Assembly: GCA_934167225.1 (NCBI GenBank)
Contig: CAKPLD010000045.1
Span: 1-9,633 of the forward strand
Source of the DNA: an uncultured Clostridia bacterium
Lineage (GTDB): Bacteria; Bacillota; Clostridia; TANB77; CAG-508
DNA length: 9,633 nt
Direction: 5' to 3'
Below the pieces are notes generated by a model that ran no database searches, had not been told where the DNA came from, and worked only from the letters and a program-made list of their open reading frames with translations. This document shows, one piece after another, positions 6,123-9,633 of this stretch (the stretch's first letter is position 1; each line of letters opens with the position of its first letter). A program made the position numbers and the translations under genes.

Positions 6123-6152
6123 AATGTTTTGTGGAAGATTTTTTTAGTTTTG
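6123..6152. promoter_or_regulatory. Candidate AgrA (LytTR) tandem site upstream of agrB
   Basis: Two 9-mers, AATGTTTTG (6123-6131) and TTAGTTTTG (6144-6152), share the core GTTTTGT and start exactly 21 bp apart, a 9-N12-9 arrangement as used by LytTR-domain dimers. Each fits the general LytTR half-site [TA][AC][CA]GTTN[AG][TG] at about 7 of 9 positions. The distance to the proposed agrB -10 (about 70-95 bp) is larger than usual. Confidence 0.35.
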
Positions 6153-6165
6153 TAAAATTTTTTGC

Positions 6166-6199
6166 AAAAAAATAGAGCAGGCTATAAACCTCACTCTAT
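6166..6199 (-). terminator. Rho-independent terminator of the 86-aa gene
   Basis: On the minus strand ATAGAG (6199-6194) pairs with CTCTAT (6177-6172), with an inner AGG/CCT pairing around a TTTATAG loop, and is followed by a run of seven T residues (6172-6166). It begins 27 bp after the stop of the gene at 6226 and separates that gene from the agrB promoter. Confidence 0.8.
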
Positions 6200-6225
6200 C
6201 TTAATATATATTGCCACTTATTTTC

Positions 6226-6486
6226 CTAAGCTTTGCTATCATTTTCATCTAATATTCCTGAACGATATTCAACATCTTCCATAAATGGAAACATTTCCTT
6301 AACCCTTTTCAAAGTAAGCATCGTAACTTTAGGATGTGGATTTTTGCTATTTTCTGTAATAAGCTTTTGGGTATAACAATTTTTAGCAGTTTTAAATAAT
6401 AAATATCTATTTCTAACATATGTATAATAAATTTGATACCCATTTCTTAAATCTTCATACATCATCTCAAAAGTATAATCTTCCAT
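6226..6486 (-). CDS. Unrecognised 86-aa protein
   Basis: I do not recognise the family. The predicted product is soluble and Tyr-rich near the N-terminus (YQIYYTYVRNRYLLF at about 17-31), then has a KNCYTQKLI segment, a predicted helix TMLTLKRVKEMFPFMEDVEY (55-74) and an acidic tail. No signal peptide or membrane helix is seen. It has good coding character: a GGAGGAAAGG ribosome binding site before the ATG and its own hairpin terminator after the stop. The gene starts 17 bp after a large palindrome that separates it from ligA. It could be co-transcribed with ligA if that palindrome does not stop polymerase. Function cannot be inferred. Confidence 0.7.
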   Translation of the reverse strand: MEDYTFEMMYEDLRNGYQIYYTYVRNRYLLFKTAKNCYTQKLITENSKNPHPKVTMLTLKRVKEMFPFMEDVEYRSGILDENDSKA

Positions 6487-6502
6487 CTTTTTATTCCTTT
6501 CC

Positions 6503-6565
6503 TCCCCATTTGGGGACGGTTCCTTAATGGGGATTCCCCATTAAGGAACCGTCCCCAAATGGGGA
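6503..6565. repeat. 63-bp near-perfect GC-rich palindrome (REP/MITE-like)
   Basis: Two perfectly complementary 31-bp arms (6503-6533 and 6535-6565) flank a single T. Arms are about 55% G+C in an otherwise very AT-rich window. Each arm end holds a smaller palindrome, TCCCCA-TT-TGGGGA, and the arm body contains GGGGACGGTTCC. Similar GGGGACGGTTCC-bearing repeats are scattered in many clostridial genomes as far as I recall, so this is probably a mobile or REP-like repeat. It lies 4 bp after the ligA stop codon; as RNA it would form a very stable hairpin but has no U-run. Confidence 0.85.
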
Positions 6566-6569
6566 ATTG

Positions 6570-8570
6570 CTATTTTAGCATTTCTAAAAATTCATCTTCT
6601 GTTAGAATTGTGGTGCCTAGTGTTCTGGCTTTTTCTAATTTGCTTCCTGCATCTTCTCCTGCAATTAAATATGCTGTTTTTTTGGAAACTGAACCTGATA
6701 CTTTTCCTCCAAAGTTTTCTATCATATTTGTTGCCTCATCACGTGTAAATTTTTCTAAGCTTCCTGTAAGTACAAATGTTTTTCCTTCGAATCTATTGTC
6801 TTCGTTTTCTGTTTCTTCTGCTTTTGTGTTTACTCCTGCTAATTTTAATCTTTTTATTAGGTCTTTTGTTTGTGGCTCTCTAAAAAATTCTACAATGCTT
6901 TTGGCCATTATAGGTCCTATATCGTCAATTTCTGATAGTTCCTCTAGGCTTGCTTTTGCTAAATTGTCTATATTTTTAAACTTTTTAGCAAGGACTTTTG
7001 AGGCTTTTCCTCCTATATGCATTATTCCTAATGCTGTAATTAGTCTATAGAGGTCGTTTTGTTTGCTATTTTCAATTGCATTTATTAAATTTGTTGCAAA
7101 TTTGGTTCCATTCTTTTTTAAAGTTGCTATATCTTCAAATGTTAAATTATATATGTCTGCTACATTTGAAATTAGTTTTTTGTCCATTAGTTGATCTATT
7201 ATGCTTTCTCCTAAACCGTCTATATTCATTGCTTCGCGAGATACAAAATGTACTAAATTTCTATATAGTTTTGCAGGGCATTCTACACCTGTACATCTTA
7301 GTGCTGATTCTCCTTCTTCTCTTTCTGCTTTTGCTCCACATACAGGACAAACGTCTGGCATTTTAAATTCTTTTTCTTCCCCTGTTCTTTCTTCTTTTAT
7401 GACCTTTACAATTTCTGGTATAACGTCTCCTGCTTTTTGAATTACTACTGTGTCTCCTATTTTTATTTCTTTTTCTTTTATAAAATCTTCGTTGTGTAGT
7501 GTTGTTTTAGATATTGTAGAACCCGCAACGCTTACTGGTTCTAAGATTGCAAGTGGTGTTATCACTCCTGTTCTTCCTACATTACATACTATATCTATTA
7601 ATTTTGTTTTTTTCTGTTCTGGTGGATATTTATATGCAATTTGCCATCTTGGATTTTTGGCTGTTGTTCCCAATATTTCTCTAAATCTTAAATCATCTAC
7701 TTTAATAACGGCTCCATCTATTCCAAATGTTAGGCTATCTCTTTGTTTTCCTATTTCTTTTATTGCTTTATTCACTTCTTGTTCATTTTTGCAGAAAATT
7801 TTTATAGGATTTATATTGAATCCTAATTTTTCTAGATATTCTAGTGCCTCATAATGTGATGAGATTTCTTTTCCTTCAATTTTTTGAATATTATATACAT
7901 AAATATCTAATGGTCTTGTTTTTGTTATTTTACTATCTAGTTGTCTTAATGAACCTGCTGCTGCATTACGTGCATTTGCAAATGTTTCTTCTCCTTTTTC
8001 TTCTCTTTCTTGATTCATTTTTTCAAAGTCTTTACTGCTTATAAATACTTCTCCACGTACTGTTATTGTAACTTTTTCTGTTAGTTTTTTAGGTATATTT
8101 TTTATTGTTTTTAAGTTTTCTGTAACATCTTCGCCAATTAAACCATTTCCTCTGGTTGAGCCTCTTACAAATATTCCGTCTTTATATTCTAAAGATGCTG
8201 TTAGTCCATCTATTTTTGTTTCTACTACAAAGTTTTTATTTTCTATTGCGTTTTCTTCTGCTTGTTTTTGTATTTTGTTTACATATTCGTCTATTTCTTC
8301 TATATTAAATATATCTTGCATGCTTAACAATGGTACTTCATGCTGAACTTTACTAAAACCAGCTTTTACTTTACCTCCTACATGCTGTGTATATGATTCT
8401 TTTTGTACGAATTCAGGATATTTTTTTTCTAAATCTTTTAATTCTAACATTAACATATCATATTCAAAATCGCTTATTTCTGGGTTGTCATCATCATAAT
8501 ATTTTTCCGCATAATATGATGTTTTTTGGGTTAGTTCCTCTATTCTCTTTTGAGCTTCTTTTTTATTCAT
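6570..8570 (-). CDS. ligA: NAD+-dependent DNA ligase LigA
   Basis: The essential replicative ligase, joining nicks such as those between Okazaki fragments using NAD+. At 666 aa it is full length, with all domains in order: the N-terminal Ia domain with SYYAEKYYDDDNPEISDFEYD (18-38), the adenylation domain with active-site K119 in KIDG, an OB fold, a four-Cys zinc finger (C408, C411, C426, C431), helix-hairpin-helix repeats (about 440-580, including IGGKASKVLAKKF and IDDIGPIMAKSI), and a C-terminal BRCT domain (about 593-666, FEGKTFVLTGSL). No key residue is missing. The ATG has an AAAGGA ribosome binding site. It follows the sortase terminator, and a GC-rich palindrome begins 4 bp after its stop codon. 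Confidence 0.98.
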   Translation of the reverse strand: MNKKEAQKRIEELTQKTSYYAEKYYDDDNPEISDFEYDMLMLELKDLEKKYPEFVQKESYTQHVGGKVKAGFSKVQHEVPLLSMQDIFNIEEIDEYVNKIQKQAEENAIENKNFVVETKIDGLTASLEYKDGIFVRGSTRGNGLIGEDVTENLKTIKNIPKKLTEKVTITVRGEVFISSKDFEKMNQEREEKGEETFANARNAAAGSLRQLDSKITKTRPLDIYVYNIQKIEGKEISSHYEALEYLEKLGFNINPIKIFCKNEQEVNKAIKEIGKQRDSLTFGIDGAVIKVDDLRFREILGTTAKNPRWQIAYKYPPEQKKTKLIDIVCNVGRTGVITPLAILEPVSVAGSTISKTTLHNEDFIKEKEIKIGDTVVIQKAGDVIPEIVKVIKEERTGEEKEFKMPDVCPVCGAKAEREEGESALRCTGVECPAKLYRNLVHFVSREAMNIDGLGESIIDQLMDKKLISNVADIYNLTFEDIATLKKNGTKFATNLINAIENSKQNDLYRLITALGIMHIGGKASKVLAKKFKNIDNLAKASLEELSEIDDIGPIMAKSIVEFFREPQTKDLIKRLKLAGVNTKAEETENEDNRFEGKTFVLTGSLEKFTRDEATNMIENFGGKVSGSVSKKTAYLIAGEDAGSKLEKARTLGTTILTEDEFLEMLK

Positions 8571-8602
8571 CTTGTTTTTCCTTTCTTCCTTTTGTTTTTT
8601 TT

Positions 8603-8608
8603 ATTATA
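8603..8608 (-). promoter_or_regulatory. Possible ligA -10 box
   Basis: On the minus strand a perfect TATAAT (8608-8603) lies 32 bp upstream of the ligA ATG, after the sortase terminator. The -35 at 17 bp would be TTTATT (8631-8626), inside the terminator stem, and is weak. A promoter is expected here because the upstream terminator is strong. Confidence 0.4.
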
Positions 8609-8619
8609 TACGATTGCAT

Positions 8620-8658
8620 AAAAAAAATAAAGGAATTTTTTAAATTCCTTTATTTTTT
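8620..8658 (-). terminator. Rho-independent terminator of the sortase gene
   Basis: AAATAAAGGAATTT (8625-8638) pairs with 8642-8655 over 14 bp around a 3-nt loop. On the minus strand the stem is followed by an unbroken T-run (complement of 8627-8620). The stem begins next to the sortase TAA stop (8659-8657). It is nearly symmetrical and has T residues on both sides, so it could work in both directions. Confidence 0.85.
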
Positions 8659-9319
8659 ATTCTTCTGCTCTTGCTTCTATTATTAATCTTCCTGTTAGGT
8701 CATCTGTACAAGAATATAGTGTTATTTCTTTTTTGCCATCTGTATCTCTATTGTAGAAAGAGTTGTCATTTAATGCTGTTATAAATGTATTATAGATTGT
8801 ATATTCTACTTTGTCTCCATTAAGGTCTGTTATGTAGACTTTATCTCCATTTGATAATTTTTTGTTGTCTGAGAAGAATGTTCCATTTCTATAATTATGT
8901 CCTGCTATAACTACATTTCCAACTTTATTTAGCTCTACATTTAATGGATATTGTACTGCTACTGCTACTTCTATTTTGTTGTTGCTTGCTGGTCCTTCTA
9001 ATACAGGATATTTTACATTTGTTTTTGGTATTTCTATTGTTCCTAATACATTGAATCCTTTGTATGTTTGCTTTTTGGAATTGTTTGCTCCTGTTTCTGC
9101 TGATGTAATATTATCTGATATACTTCCTTGTACTGTATTGTCTTGTGTTGTTGTATTTCCTACTTCATCTACAAATGATGATACATATTTATTTGCATCG
9201 CTTCCTGTTTTGTAGTCTTTATAATAATTATATCCTAAATATCCTCCTAAACCTATTATCGCTACAATTATTACGATTAATAATACTGTTAAAAATTTAC
9301 TATATTTTGTTTCAAACAT
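8657..9319 (-). CDS. Sortase (membrane-anchored cysteine transpeptidase)
   Basis: A 220-aa sortase that would cleave a C-terminal sorting motif on secreted proteins and attach them to the cell wall. It has a short cytoplasmic N-terminus, one transmembrane anchor (about 8-31), a Ser/Thr/Asn-rich linker (about 38-85), then the sortase beta-barrel with catalytic H141 in IAGHNYRNGTFF, C204 in TLYSCT and R211 in GRLIIEA. Class is uncertain: size and the LYSC...R spacing suggest a class D- or E-like housekeeping enzyme rather than class B. No LPXTG-type substrate gene is in the window. A strong ribosome binding site GGAGGG lies before the ATG, and an independent promoter and terminator make this a single-gene unit. 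Confidence 0.92.
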   Translation of the reverse strand: MFETKYSKFLTVLLIVIIVAIIGLGGYLGYNYYKDYKTGSDANKYVSSFVDEVGNTTTQDNTVQGSISDNITSAETGANNSKKQTYKGFNVLGTIEIPKTNVKYPVLEGPASNNKIEVAVAVQYPLNVELNKVGNVVIAGHNYRNGTFFSDNKKLSNGDKVYITDLNGDKVEYTIYNTFITALNDNSFYNRDTDGKKEITLYSCTDDLTGRLIIEARAEE

Positions 9320-9340
9320 ATTTTATCCCTCCATTTTTTC

Positions 9341-9370
9341 AGATATATTTATTATAACATAGATATATTT
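9341..9370. repeat. Direct repeat flanking the sortase -10 box
   Basis: The 10-mer AGATATATTT occurs at 9341-9350 and 9361-9370, separated by exactly the 10 bp that contain the -10 box. The 20-bp period is about two helical turns, which would suit a dimeric regulator, but AT-rich chance repeats are common. Confidence 0.4.
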
Positions 9371-9379
9371 TTTTGTATA
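9351..9379 (-). promoter_or_regulatory. Sigma-A promoter of the sortase gene
   Basis: On the minus strand TATACA (9379-9374) is followed after exactly 17 bp by a perfect TATAAT (9356-9351) with an extended TG (TGTTATAAT). Transcription would start near 9344, about 25 bp before the ATG. Confidence 0.75.
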
Positions 9380-9386
9380 TATTTTT

Positions 9387-9629
9387 TTACAATTTTTCTA
9401 ATGCTTCATATAGTTTCATTTTCATTTTACTTACTTTGTTTTCTTTTAATGTAATGTACCATAAATATGCTAATATTACTAGTATTAACCAATTTTTCCA
9501 ATAGTATATTAGTATACTTGTTAAAAATGTGATAATAAATAATATTAGATTTGATATTCCGTACTTTGACATTTTTTTCTTAAAAATAATCTTTGAAAGT
9601 CTTGAAATCAAGGCTAATTTTTTTGTCAA
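9387..9629 (-). CDS. Small two-helix membrane protein, unrecognised
   Basis: An 80-aa reading frame with a basic N-terminus, two adjacent hydrophobic helices (about 27-44 and 46-61, the second rich in Trp and Tyr: YYWKNWLILVILAYLWYI) and a charged C-terminal helix (KENKVSKMKMKLYEALEKL). An in-frame TAA at 9632-9630 sits just before the TTG at 9629-9627, so the gene cannot extend further upstream. The start is either that TTG, whose ribosome binding site is outside the window, or the ATG at 9572 (60 aa), which has only a weak AAGAAAAAA upstream. Similar small hydrophobic-plus-charged proteins exist in many families, and I cannot assign one. No clear terminator follows; the sortase promoter lies directly downstream. 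Confidence 0.55.
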   Translation of the reverse strand: MTKKLALISRLSKIIFKKKMSKYGISNLILFIITFLTSILIYYWKNWLILVILAYLWYITLKENKVSKMKMKLYEALEKL

Positions 9630-9633
9630 TTAT

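Noticed and set aside
6503..6565. Palindrome as a standard ligA terminator
   Set aside because: No U-run follows the hairpin in the ligA direction; it may slow polymerase, but it is not a canonical intrinsic terminator.
6559..8044. Plus-strand reading frames opposite ligA
   Set aside because: LigA is intact and full length on the minus strand; the opposite frames have antisense composition and no coherent domains.
1..9633. CRISPR array, tRNA, rRNA, insertion sequence or prophage
   Set aside because: No spaced repeats of CRISPR size, no cloverleaf-like or rRNA-like sequence, and no transposase or phage gene was seen on either strand.

Overview
The window reads as a piece of a low-GC, endospore-forming Firmicute of class Clostridia. 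The sequence is very AT-rich, the ribosome binding sites are strong AGGAGG types, and there are three sporulation genes (pdaA, yqfC, yqfD) and a clostridial-type agr quorum-sensing locus. I cannot name the species from the sequence alone.

Layout. At the left edge, on the minus strand, lie rpsF (ribosomal protein S6) and the first 25 codons of ssb, behind a near-consensus sigma-A promoter. Next, also on the minus strand, is a tight sporulation operon pdaA-yqfC-yqfD (2827 down to 522, gaps of 16 bp), preceded by a sigma-E-like promoter. Divergent from it on the plus strand is a two-gene unit: an AgrA-like LytTR response regulator followed by an AgrC-like GHKL histidine kinase, driven by a near-consensus sigma-A promoter flanked by two dyads. 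It ends in a hairpin terminator.

Facing it on the minus strand is a second unit, agrB (peptide-processing membrane protease) followed by a 39-codon agrD (5191-5310) that is easily missed because of its size. The signal peptide, processing enzyme, receptor and response regulator are therefore all present, but arranged as two convergent units (agrA-agrC > < agrD-agrB) rather than the textbook single agrBDCA operon. A 15-bp-stem hairpin separates agrB from agrD, and one hairpin sits between the two converging 3' ends.

The right third is minus-strand. It holds an unrecognised 86-aa gene with its own terminator, a 63-bp near-perfect GC-rich palindrome, ligA (NAD+-dependent DNA ligase, full length), a terminator, a membrane-anchored sortase with a strong extended -10 promoter, and a small two-helix membrane protein at the edge.

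How the parts work together. AgrD would be cut and cyclised by AgrB, exported, and sensed by AgrC, which would phosphorylate AgrA. The targets are not shown by the sequence. The agrA promoter shares its intergenic region with the sporulation operon, and a pair of 21-bp-spaced repeats upstream of agrB is a candidate AgrA site. Agr systems influence sporulation in several clostridia, so a regulatory link is plausible but unproven here.
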